DNA from: Rhodobacterales bacterium
Lineage (GTDB): Bacteria; Pseudomonadota; Alphaproteobacteria; Rhodobacterales; Rhodobacteraceae
DNA length: 39,951 nucleotides
Reading direction: 5' to 3'
NCBI GenBank assembly: GCA_003228875.1
Contig: QIGK01000035.1
Location: forward strand, 1 to 39,951
The notes beneath the pieces are model-generated. The model did not search any database and had not been told where the DNA came from. It worked only from the letters and a program-made list of their open reading frames with translations. Positions 24,006 through 32,073 of the stretch are shown here, piece by piece. Position numbers and translations under genes: made by a program. How positions within the stretch are numbered: the first letter of the stretch is position 1; each line of letters opens with the position of its first letter.

Positions 24006-26253
24006 TCGAAACTTCCTCATCTTCTGAAATTTGTAGTGGCAGCGGCAAAATAATTCGGGCTTCAGCGCCAACGTGATCACTTTTGTCAAAGCGAGGCGCG
24101 TCGATCAAATCAAGACTTGCGTCATGTTCTTCAACTATCTTTTTAACAATTGATAAGCCAAGGCCTGTGCCGGAATCGCGCAAAGTGACATAAGGTTCAA
24201 ACAACCGCGCCCGATCGCTTGGCAGGCCAATGCCGTTATCCTGAATGCGAATGGTGATTTCATCCCCATCGGGTTCGGCGACTATCTTGACCCTGCCCTG
24301 CTGGGTTTCACCGGTTTCAATGGCCCGTGCGTCTATTGCCTCGATCGCGTTTTTAACCAGATTGGTCAGTGCCTGATTCATCATCGTGCCATCAACAAAA
24401 GCCAAAATACGGGTGTTTGGTAGGTCTAGCTCAAACGCAATATCTGGCCTGCCGGTTTTTTGTAAAAGCACCGCACCTTTGATTAAATCAATAATGTCGA
24501 TGTTTTTACGTTGTGGTGCAGGCATTCTGGCAAATTTCGAAAACTCATCAACAATGTGCCGTAAGTCGTTGGTTTGGCGGATAATAACATTGGAAAGCTG
24601 CTCAAGCGACTCGCGCTCGGAATCGTCAATCATCGGGCCAAATTTGCGTTTCACCCGCTCTGCCGAAAGCTGGATCGGCGTCAGAGGGTTTTTGATTTCA
24701 TGGGCAATGCGCCGCGCAACATCGCTCCATGCGGCCATTCTCTGGGCGGAGACCAGATCGGTTACATCATCAAAAGTGACAACATAGCCTTCAACTTCGC
24801 CACCATCGCTTTGGCGGGTGGCAATGCGCACCAGCAGTTTTTCTTCTTTTCCAGCACGCGAAAGCTGAATTTCGGCGCGCGTGACTTTATCAGAACGGCG
24901 CTTCAGCTTGTCAAAAAGTGGTGCGAATTCGGGAATTGCATCTTGCAAGCGAAAACCGATCATAGTTTGTGACATTTGCGCCAAAAGTTCCATGGCGGCG
25001 GCATTTGCTATGTCAATTTTGCCAGACTTATCCAACCCAATAACGCCAGCCGTAACCCCTGACAGCACTGAATCAAACAGCCGTCGTCGCAACTCGGTTT
25101 CAGCGTTATTGGCAATCAGTGCGTCGCGTTGGCCTTTGACCTGTGTAATCATCCGGTTAAAAACCCGCCCGAGCAAGGCAATTTCATCGTCGCCTTCTTC
25201 TTCGCGCACTTTCACATCCAAATCACCGTCACTGACCCGTTGCGCAGCACTTGCCAGCCGCCCCATCGGGCGTGAAAGTTTATCGGCAAACCACAGGCCC
25301 AGCCAGATCGCCGCTAAAATTACCACAATAGCAAAGCCCAGATAGATAAGTGCAAATTCAAACAAAAGCTTGCCGCGGTCAGATTCCAGTTGTTGATAAA
25401 GTGTCACGGTTTCTTGCGTTTCATCAAGAAGATTAAGAATATTGCCATCCACATCTCGGGTCACAAAAAGCAACCGATCAAGATAGTTATTCAATGCAAT
25501 CAACGCGCGAAATTCGCTGTTTGGCCAATCTTCGATGACCACGATTTCCCCTGCTAATGCCCGATTTATCTGTTCTATGCTGGGCGGCTCATAATCAAAC
25601 AGGTAACTGCGTTCGCCGCGTGCGATGATTTTGGAACTGCCATTGATGACATAGGCCTCAGCTAATGAGCGCTGCATAATGCCCTGCCCTCGCGATAGCG
25701 CATCACGCATTTCCCCAGCACCAACAATCCGGTATCTGATCCGCTGCCTTTCGATAAAATTGGCGAGGGTCTGGGCATCTGTTGTCAGGGTGATGCGATG
25801 CTCACTTTCATAAGCTTCCGCTGCCAAAAGAGAGTTCGAGACCACCTGCTGAACACGAGTTGAAAACCAGCCTTCTAATCCAAATTGCAGCGTAATAGTG
25901 GCAAAAATAGCGACCAAAACCGTTGGCACCAACGCGATAAAACTAAATACTCCGGTTAGCCTAAGATGCAGTTGCGACCCAGCAGAACGGTTACGTCGCG
26001 CCGCAATCATGCGCAGGATACGTCGGGCGATCAATGTTGCGATCAGCAATATATAGACAATGTCCGCCAGCACAACAAAACGCAGCAATTGGGGTTTTGA
26101 GGAGCCTTCAAAAAATCCAAACAAAAGCACAGTAGCCAATGCTAAAACCGGCCCAAGCACCACAAGCATAACCACCAGATAGTTGCGGACTATCTGTTTT
26201 TTGCGCCACAATTCAAACTTTTTACTGGCCGAAATTAGGATGCTTTGTTGCAA
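23998..26253 (-). CDS. ntrY: Nitrogen regulation sensor kinase NtrY
   Basis: The 751-residue membrane kinase has about three N-terminal transmembrane helices (roughly 24-48, 58-77 and 98-122), a periplasmic segment to about 300 and a further helix at about 300-322. A HAMP domain (about 324-376) and a PAS domain (about 385-500) follow. The HisKA box carries H518 (RRIAHEIKNPLTPIQLSAER), and the HATPase has NLVKNAIEAI and GTGLGLSIV. This layout is diagnostic of NtrY. It overlaps ntrX by 8 bp and follows ntrC after 45 bp. Confidence 0.95.
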   Translation of the reverse strand: MQQSILISASKKFELWRKKQIVRNYLVVMLVVLGPVLALATVLLFGFFEGSSKPQLLRFVVLADIVYILLIATLIARRILRMIAARRNRSAGSQLHLRLTGVFSFIALVPTVLVAIFATITLQFGLEGWFSTRVQQVVSNSLLAAEAYESEHRITLTTDAQTLANFIERQRIRYRIVGAGEMRDALSRGQGIMQRSLAEAYVINGSSKIIARGERSYLFDYEPPSIEQINRALAGEIVVIEDWPNSEFRALIALNNYLDRLLFVTRDVDGNILNLLDETQETVTLYQQLESDRGKLLFEFALIYLGFAIVVILAAIWLGLWFADKLSRPMGRLASAAQRVSDGDLDVKVREEEGDDEIALLGRVFNRMITQVKGQRDALIANNAETELRRRLFDSVLSGVTAGVIGLDKSGKIDIANAAAMELLAQMSQTMIGFRLQDAIPEFAPLFDKLKRRSDKVTRAEIQLSRAGKEEKLLVRIATRQSDGGEVEGYVVTFDDVTDLVSAQRMAAWSDVARRIAHEIKNPLTPIQLSAERVKRKFGPMIDDSERESLEQLSNVIIRQTNDLRHIVDEFSKFARMPAPQRKNIDIIDLIKGAVLLQKTGRPDIAFELDLPNTRILAFVDGTMMNQALTNLVKNAIEAIDARAIETGETQQGRVKIVAEPDGDEITIRIQDNGIGLPSDRARLFEPYVTLRDSGTGLGLSIVKKIVEEHDASLDLIDAPRFDKSDHVGAEARIILPLPLQISEDEEVSNE

Positions 26254-26298
26254 TTTGGATACAGTATCTGTGTTGTTTTTGCTTAATCTGTTGCAAGT

Positions 26299-27714
26299 TT
26301 ACATCATTTTTTTGCCGCGCGACACCTGAATATCCAGTTCTTTAATTTTTTTACGCAAGGTATTGCGGTTAATCCCCAAAAGTTCAGCGGTTTTTACTTG
26401 ATTGCCACGGGTGGCTTGCAACGCCAATGCGATCAACGGCAGCTCTACTTCCTGTATGATCCGATTATACAATCCGGGTGCGGGCAAGTTGTCTCCATGT
26501 AGCGAAAAATAGTGTTTCAGATGGGTTTCAATCGAATGCGACAGCTTTTGCGGTCTTGAAATGTTTTCGATTACCGCATTAGATTTTGAATATAGCTCCT
26601 GCTTAACAATAGCCGCGCTGATATTTTCTTCGGGGCTTAGAATGGCAAGTCGCCCCATCACGTTTTTCAGCTCGCGCACATTTCCAGCCCAGTTCTGACG
26701 GCGCAACACTTCCAGCGCTTCGGGCGAGATCGATTTTTGCGGCAGGCCCTCTTCGGCTGCAACCCGAAGAAAATGCCTTGCAAGGTCGGGAATGTCCTCA
26801 AGCCGTTCTGACAGGCTTGGCAAATTGATTGGCACAACGTTAAGGCGGTAATACAGGTCTTCTCTGAATTTCCCTTCATTCACCAATGCCCGCAAATCCT
26901 GGTGGGTCGCTGCAATGATACGAACATCGTTTCCGGTTTGATCAGCGCGACCAAATTCGCTTTCTTGCAATATTCGCAAAAGCCGGGTTTGAGCCTCTAG
27001 CGGCATGTCGCCTATTTCATCCAAAAACAGAGTTCCGCCATCCGCGGCATCGAATTTGCCATTTGTGTCATTGGCCAGTCCAAAAAGTTCTGTTTCAACA
27101 GCATCGGCTGGCAAGGCAGCCATATTGATGGCCATAAATGGCGCATCTTTCCGGTGGCCAAAATTATGCAACGCACGGGCTACAATTCCTTTGCCTGTGC
27201 CCGAAGCGCCGTAAATCATCACCCCCAGATCAGTGTTCATAAGACGTGCCATTATCCGATAGATTTCCTGCATGGCCGCAGAATGACCAACAAGCGGCAG
27301 CTTTTCTTCAGGATTTTTTCCAACAGGTGAAACCTGTCGTTTTTGGTTGGTTGATTGTTTGACAGCCTTGTTCACCAGCGCCAAAAGCGCTGCCAAGTCA
27401 AAGGGTTTGGGCATATATTCAAATGCACCAACTTCGGTTGCACGAATCGCGGTCATCACGGTATTTTGCGCCGACATAACAATGATCGGCAGATCGGGGC
27501 GTTTTTTCAAAATGGCTGGCAGAATGTCCAGAGCATCGCCATCGGGCATGTTTACATCGGTTACAATAACATCGCCTTCGCCCTCCTCCACCCATTTCCA
27601 CAAAGTTGAAATGGTTGAAGTGGAGCGCACACGACACCCTGCACGGGTCAGGGCTTGGGAAATTACAGTGCGTATCGTTCGGTCGTCATCAGCAACAATA
27701 ATTGTTCCGTCCAT
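26299..27714 (-). CDS. ntrC: Nitrogen regulation protein NtrC, GAFTGA-less type
   Basis: The 471-residue regulator has a receiver domain (D53 in VTDVNMPDGD), an AAA+ domain with Walker A GASGTGKG and Walker B GTLFLDEIGD, and a C-terminal helix-turn-helix (KTAELLGINRNTLRKKI). Between ELFG and the GKFDAADGG segment only ANDTN is present, so the GAFTGA loop is deleted. This is the known form in Rhodobacter capsulatus, where NtrC activates the housekeeping RNA polymerase rather than sigma54. The start directly follows the ntrB stop (TAG-ATG). It would control nitrogen assimilation genes such as glnB/glnK and amtB. Confidence 0.94.
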   Translation of the reverse strand: MDGTIIVADDDRTIRTVISQALTRAGCRVRSTSTISTLWKWVEEGEGDVIVTDVNMPDGDALDILPAILKKRPDLPIIVMSAQNTVMTAIRATEVGAFEYMPKPFDLAALLALVNKAVKQSTNQKRQVSPVGKNPEEKLPLVGHSAAMQEIYRIMARLMNTDLGVMIYGASGTGKGIVARALHNFGHRKDAPFMAINMAALPADAVETELFGLANDTNGKFDAADGGTLFLDEIGDMPLEAQTRLLRILQESEFGRADQTGNDVRIIAATHQDLRALVNEGKFREDLYYRLNVVPINLPSLSERLEDIPDLARHFLRVAAEEGLPQKSISPEALEVLRRQNWAGNVRELKNVMGRLAILSPEENISAAIVKQELYSKSNAVIENISRPQKLSHSIETHLKHYFSLHGDNLPAPGLYNRIIQEVELPLIALALQATRGNQVKTAELLGINRNTLRKKIKELDIQVSRGKKMM

Positions 27715-28776
27715 CTAGGCCTCTTTTTCTTGCCAGACCGGCAATAGAATTTGAAATGTTGCACCGGTTTGGCTGCTTTTGCATTCAACAATGCCGCCGT
27801 GATCAGCAATAATTTTAGACACCAGCGCCAGCCCCAGCCCCGAACCATTGGCTTTGCTGCTGACAAACGGGTCAAATATATCTGCGAGCAGGTTTGACGG
27901 AATACCTTTGCCATTATCGGAAACGCTTATCACAATTGGCAGGCTTTTGCTGCGCTTGCCGGGCATCGAAAGCTTAATGCCTGGACGATAGGCGGTTCTG
28001 AGCGTGATCGCACCACCAGTTGGCGTGGCTTCGGCGGCGTTTTTCATCAGATTTTGGAAAACCTGCATAAGCAAATCCGCGTCACCAGAAACCAGCGGGA
28101 TAGACGGGTCATAAAGATCCTTAAACTGCATATGGCTGGCAAATCCGGCCTTGGCGGCGCGTTTGCTTCGGTCCAAAATGTCGTGGATGTTGATACCACT
28201 TTGGCTAATCGGGCGGGCATCGCCAAACATTTCAACCCTGTTGACCAGCTTACCAATGCGTTTGGTTTCATCAAGAATAAGTGCTGTCAGTTCTTGGTCT
28301 TCTGGGGGCAGGTTCATTGCCAAAAGCTGGGCTGCACCGGATATGCCAGCCAGCGGGTTTCTAATTTCATGGGCCAGCATGGCCGCCATACCGGTGACTG
28401 AGCGCGCCGCATTACGATGCAACAATGACCTGTCCATTTTATTGGCGATACCACGCGGATGTAAAACCAAAAGCACCTCGTTTTCAGGGTTTTGCAGCCG
28501 TGTTGACAGCACATTCGCAAACCCGCGCGTGCTGTCACCCCATCCGATTTCCACATCATGCAGCACCACCGAATTCATGCCTTGCTGCGCTTGGCGCACA
28601 ACATCATGCAAAGCGCTGGTTTCGCCGGCAAACGTTTTTAATGACTTAAGGCGCATCTGGCGCACAGAACTTTGGGTGAAAACTTCAGCAGCGGTATTTG
28701 CTTCACCGATTTTTCCATCCGGCCCAATCACAAAAGCAGGAAACGGTAAAGCGGCCCATATTTGTTCAAAATTCAT
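27715..28776 (-). CDS. ntrB: Nitrogen regulation sensor kinase NtrB
   Basis: The 353-residue soluble kinase phosphorylates NtrC under nitrogen limitation and is gated by PII proteins in studied relatives. An N-terminal PAS domain (about 5-115) precedes the HisKA box with H136 (MLAHEIRNPLAGISGAAQLL) and an HATPase domain with NLMKNAAEA, DNGKGIP and GSGLGLALV. There are no membrane helices. Its start overlaps the dusB stop by four bases and its stop abuts ntrC, matching the classical nifR3-ntrB-ntrC operon. Confidence 0.95.
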   Translation of the reverse strand: MNFEQIWAALPFPAFVIGPDGKIGEANTAAEVFTQSSVRQMRLKSLKTFAGETSALHDVVRQAQQGMNSVVLHDVEIGWGDSTRGFANVLSTRLQNPENEVLLVLHPRGIANKMDRSLLHRNAARSVTGMAAMLAHEIRNPLAGISGAAQLLAMNLPPEDQELTALILDETKRIGKLVNRVEMFGDARPISQSGINIHDILDRSKRAAKAGFASHMQFKDLYDPSIPLVSGDADLLMQVFQNLMKNAAEATPTGGAITLRTAYRPGIKLSMPGKRSKSLPIVISVSDNGKGIPSNLLADIFDPFVSSKANGSGLGLALVSKIIADHGGIVECKSSQTGATFQILLPVWQEKEA

Positions 28777-29768
28777 GCAGCCAACCGAGTGCTTTCTACC
28801 AAACCCGCCCGCAATTCGCGGATAACCTTGGCTGGGTCGAGTTCACGTATAACCAAGGCCCGGATTTCAGCACCGTTGCGTAAAGGCTGCAAATACCAGC
28901 CAAGATGCTTTCGCGCGCAACGCATGCCAAGTTCTGGTCCGTAAAAAGAGATCATCGCCTCATAATGCTCTATCACAAGGTCGCATAAAGCATTGCCATA
29001 TAAAGCTTTTTGCGTATTTTCACCACATAAACTGTCACTGATCTGGGCCAGTTGCCAAGGCGCACCTTGGGCACCGCGACCCACCATAACGCCATCAGCA
29101 CCGGAATGGGCCAGCGCTGTTCGGGCTGAGACATGATCAAGGATGTCACCATTAGCGATTACCGGAATGGAGACCGCATTCTTAACTTTTTGAATAGCCC
29201 GCCAATTCGCCTGACCTTTATAAAACTGACATCGGGTGCGACCGTGAACAGTGATCATTTTGACGCCAACTTCTTCAGCCCGTCGGGCAATTTCCGGCGC
29301 GTTTAATTGGGCATCATCCCAGCCTAACCGCATTTTTAGGGTCACCGGAACATCAACCGCGTCAACCACTGCTTTAACAAGTTCCAGCGCGTGGTCTGGC
29401 TGGCGCATCAATGCAGACCCCGATAAACCGTTGGTGACTTTTTTGGCCGGACAGCCCATATTGATATCAATAATCTGCGCGCCCTGCCCTGCAACCAATC
29501 TGGCACATTCCGCCATCCAATAGGCTTCTCGTCCGGCGATCTGAACAGCGGTGCGGTCAACCTGTAAGCCAAGTTCAGCCCGAGACCGACGGCATTTGCA
29601 ATCCTGAACCAGCTCCTGACTGGCAATCATTTCAGAAACCACCAGTGCCGCACCAAATTTTAGCACAACATTGCGAAAAGGCAGGTCAGTAATGCCAGCC
29701 ATGGGTGCCAATAAAACAGGCGTATGATCAAAATTTATGGGCAAATGCCTATTCCTTGTGCAGAACAT
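28773..29768 (-). CDS. dusB: tRNA dihydrouridine synthase DusB (NifR3)
   Basis: The 331-residue FMN enzyme reduces uridines in the tRNA D loop. The barrel motifs are clear: LLAPMAGITDLPFR near the N-terminus, DINMGCPAKKV with the catalytic cysteine (MGCP), and the phosphate-binding ANGDI and GVMVGRGAQG. The annotated ATG at 29768 leaves a short extension (MFCTRNRHL). A TTG at 29744, with AAGGA 9 bases upstream, is an alternative that would shorten it by 8 residues. It is the head of the ntr operon and divergent from ispDF. Confidence 0.92.
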   Translation of the reverse strand: MFCTRNRHLPINFDHTPVLLAPMAGITDLPFRNVVLKFGAALVVSEMIASQELVQDCKCRRSRAELGLQVDRTAVQIAGREAYWMAECARLVAGQGAQIIDINMGCPAKKVTNGLSGSALMRQPDHALELVKAVVDAVDVPVTLKMRLGWDDAQLNAPEIARRAEEVGVKMITVHGRTRCQFYKGQANWRAIQKVKNAVSIPVIANGDILDHVSARTALAHSGADGVMVGRGAQGAPWQLAQISDSLCGENTQKALYGNALCDLVIEHYEAMISFYGPELGMRCARKHLGWYLQPLRNGAEIRALVIRELDPAKVIRELRAGLVESTRLAA

Positions 29769-29851
29769 ACTGAATTATCGCCAAATGACGGTTTGAGCAA
29801 TAGGTCAATTTACTGATTGTTTCAAAAAATGTTTCTGGAGTAGTAAGACCC

Positions 29852-30994
29852 ATGGAACAAAAAGTATCAGCGCTGATCGTGGCAGCCGGTCGTGGCCTTC
29901 GTGCTGGTGGCGGCATCCCGAAACAATATCGCAAAATCGCGGGTGAAGCGGTATTAACGCACGCGACCAAAGCCTTGCTTGCCCATCCGGCTGTTTCGAA
30001 TGTTCAAATTGTGATCCATCCCGACGATGTTGCATTGTATCGGCAAGCAACAAAATATCTAACCCTAGCGCCAGTAGTTTTTGGCGGGAACACTCGGTCT
30101 GAAAGCGTTTTGGCAGGGTTAAAGGCGCTTGAAAACTCCAAACCTGATAAGGTTCTGATCCATGATGCTGCGCGGCCCCTGTTGTCAATTCAAGTAATAG
30201 ACAATCTGTTGGACGCGCTACAAACCAGCAAAGGAGCAGTGCCTTGCCTTGCGGTTGTCGATGCGCTTTGGCGCGGCACAGAGCAGGTCGAGGCATCGGA
30301 AAACCGAAATAATCTTTGGCGCGCGCAAACCCCGCAAGGGTTTGATTTTACGACGATTCTTAATGCGCATTTATCTGTAATTCAGCCAGCAGATGACGAT
30401 GTTGCGCTTGTCCGGCAAATGGGCATAAAGGTTGCAATAGTTGCGGGATCAGAACAGAATTTCAAAATCACCACCGCCGAGGATTTTACCCGTGCTGAGA
30501 AAGAGCTGACAAATATGGATATTCGCACTGGCAACGGCTTTGATGTGCATGCCTTTGGTGAGGGAGAATTTGTAACCCTTTGCGGCGTTCAGATCCCGCA
30601 TACCAGCGGGCTGAACGGGCATTCAGACGCTGATGTTGCGATGCATGCAGTCACCGATGCGATTTTTGGTGCCTTGTGTGAAGGCGATATCGGGCAATGG
30701 TTCCCGCCCAGCGATGCCCAATGGCAGGGCGCAGATTCAGCAATTTTTCTTAAAAAAGCCATGCAACGAGTGCAGGAACGCGATTTTAACCTGACACATA
30801 TTGATTGCACAATTATTTGCGAAACGCCCAAAATCGGGCCTCATGCCGAGGCGATGCGGTTGAAAATGGCCAATATCACCGGTTTGGCGGTTGATCGGAT
30901 ATCCGTTAAGGCGACAACTTCGGAAAAACTGGGCTTTACCGGTCGCGGTGAAGGAATTGCGGCAATGGCAAACGCTACCTTGGTGAAATTATGA
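29852..30994 (+). CDS. ispDF: Bifunctional IspD/IspF, isoprenoid (MEP pathway) enzyme
   Basis: This 380-residue fusion carries two non-consecutive MEP pathway steps. The IspD part (about 1-220) has the nucleotide-binding LIVAAGRGLRAGG and the IHDAARPL block. The IspF part begins near residue 222 with D231-x-H233 (GFDVHAF) and H257 (NGHSDADV) as metal ligands, plus SEKLGFTGRGEGI at the end. The fused form is common in alphaproteobacteria. It overlaps pgpA by four bases (ATGA, 30991-30994), heading ispDF-pgpA-cinA. Confidence 0.96.
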   Translation: MEQKVSALIVAAGRGLRAGGGIPKQYRKIAGEAVLTHATKALLAHPAVSNVQIVIHPDDVALYRQATKYLTLAPVVFGGNTRSESVLAGLKALENSKPDKVLIHDAARPLLSIQVIDNLLDALQTSKGAVPCLAVVDALWRGTEQVEASENRNNLWRAQTPQGFDFTTILNAHLSVIQPADDDVALVRQMGIKVAIVAGSEQNFKITTAEDFTRAEKELTNMDIRTGNGFDVHAFGEGEFVTLCGVQIPHTSGLNGHSDADVAMHAVTDAIFGALCEGDIGQWFPPSDAQWQGADSAIFLKKAMQRVQERDFNLTHIDCTIICETPKIGPHAEAMRLKMANITGLAVDRISVKATTSEKLGFTGRGEGIAAMANATLVKL

Positions 30995-31482
30995 GCAGAA
31001 TGATCGCCACCTTTTTCTATGTTGGCCTATTGCCCAAAGCCCCCGGCACTTGGGGGTCACTGGCGGCACTGCCTCTGGGCTATGCGCTACATTATTTTGG
31101 CGGTTTTCCAGCGCTGCTGGGCGGTGTGGTTCTTAGCTTTTTTATTGGTGTGGCATCCATCAAGGCCACGACGCGTGGCAAAGAAGATCATGACCCGTCA
31201 GAAATTGTCATAGACGAGGTGTGCGGCCAGTGGATCGCCCTGCTTCCGCTTTCGGCAGGGCTTTGGTTTGCCGGTGCTGATCCTGCGGTTTTTCCTTATC
31301 CCGGCTGGGTATCCGCGTTTTTGCTGTTTCGGCTTTTTGACATCTGGAAGCCATGGCTGGTTGGTTGGGCTGATCGCAAACACACCCCGCTTGGCGTGAT
31401 GCTGGATGACGTGATCGCCGGGGCTTTTGCAGCAATTCTTGTTTCACTGGCGGCCGGCATAACCCATGGGGTGTTGATGTGA
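30991..31482 (+). CDS. pgpA: Phosphatidylglycerophosphatase A
   Basis: The 163-residue membrane phosphatase makes phosphatidylglycerol from its phosphate precursor. The N-terminal GLLPKAPGTWGSLAALPLG motif, the IVIDEVCGQW motif with acidic residues, and LFDIWKPW are signatures of PgpA. Three to four hydrophobic spans are visible. It sits between ispDF and cinA with 4-bp overlaps at both ends, implying a single transcript. Confidence 0.94.
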   Translation: MSRMIATFFYVGLLPKAPGTWGSLAALPLGYALHYFGGFPALLGGVVLSFFIGVASIKATTRGKEDHDPSEIVIDEVCGQWIALLPLSAGLWFAGADPAVFPYPGWVSAFLLFRLFDIWKPWLVGWADRKHTPLGVMLDDVIAGAFAAILVSLAAGITHGVLM

Positions 31483-31943
31483 GCCTCGCTGAACAAGCCC
31501 TAAGGCATTGTCGTGCCAAGGGTTGGTCAATTGCAACTGCCGAAAGCTGCACAGGGGGCATGCTTGCAGTCGCGTTTACGGATATTGCTGGTTCTTCGGA
31601 TGTTTTTGAACGGGGTTTTGTCACATATTCCAATGCAGCAAAATCCGAAATGCTTGGCGTTGATCCCAGATTAATCAACAAGTTTGGTGCAGTCAGTCAG
31701 CAAGTGGCCCAAAATATGGCCAGTGGTGCGCTTATCCACTCAAAGGCTGATATTGCGATTTCAATCACTGGCGTTGCAGGGCCCGGAGCCTCGGAAAACA
31801 AACCGGAAGGGTTGGTCTGGTTTGGGTTGGCTAATAAGCACAGCGTAATAATATCGCAAAAAATTGAGTTCGGGGCCTTGGGTCGCGATGCAGTGCGCCA
31901 AGCCAGTGTAGAGCATGCACTGATGCTTTTGCTAAATGCATAA
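31479..31943 (+). CDS. CinA C-terminal domain protein (nicotinamide-nucleotide amidase type)
   Basis: The 154-residue protein contains only the CinA C-terminal domain, which in characterised members (PncC) deamidates nicotinamide mononucleotide. The motifs TAESCTGGMLA, GFVTYSNAAKSEMLGV, and SITGVAGPGA with EGLVWFGLA are diagnostic. The GTG start overlaps the pgpA stop (GTGA, 31479-31482). The N-terminal MoCF-like domain of long CinA proteins is absent, which is usual for this short form. Confidence 0.93.
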   Translation: MSLAEQALRHCRAKGWSIATAESCTGGMLAVAFTDIAGSSDVFERGFVTYSNAAKSEMLGVDPRLINKFGAVSQQVAQNMASGALIHSKADIAISITGVAGPGASENKPEGLVWFGLANKHSVIISQKIEFGALGRDAVRQASVEHALMLLLNA

Positions 31944-32048
31944 TATTTGATCTTTGGCCATAATTTCTGCCTATTTCTTGATCATTAATTAAATTATGCC
32001 CTAAAGTTCATCGAATATTGTTGAATCTCGTCATTTGACCGCCAAAAA

Positions 32049-32066
32049 CCCCTAAAACCAAAGGGG
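32049..32066 (+). promoter_or_regulatory. Hairpin masking the amtB ribosome-binding site
   Basis: CCCCT (32049-32053) pairs with AGGGG (32062-32066), which is the Shine-Dalgarno core lying 7 bases before the amtB ATG at 32074. The stem is only five pairs with an 8-base loop, but four are G-C. It could reduce amtB translation unless opened by the ribosome, a small RNA or Hfq. Confidence 0.35.
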
Positions 32067-32073
32067 AATAACC

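Noticed and set aside
24006-24089. Extended N-terminus for NtrX
   Set aside because: The 28 extra codons lie inside ntrY and precede the standard receiver start MSDILVIDDE.
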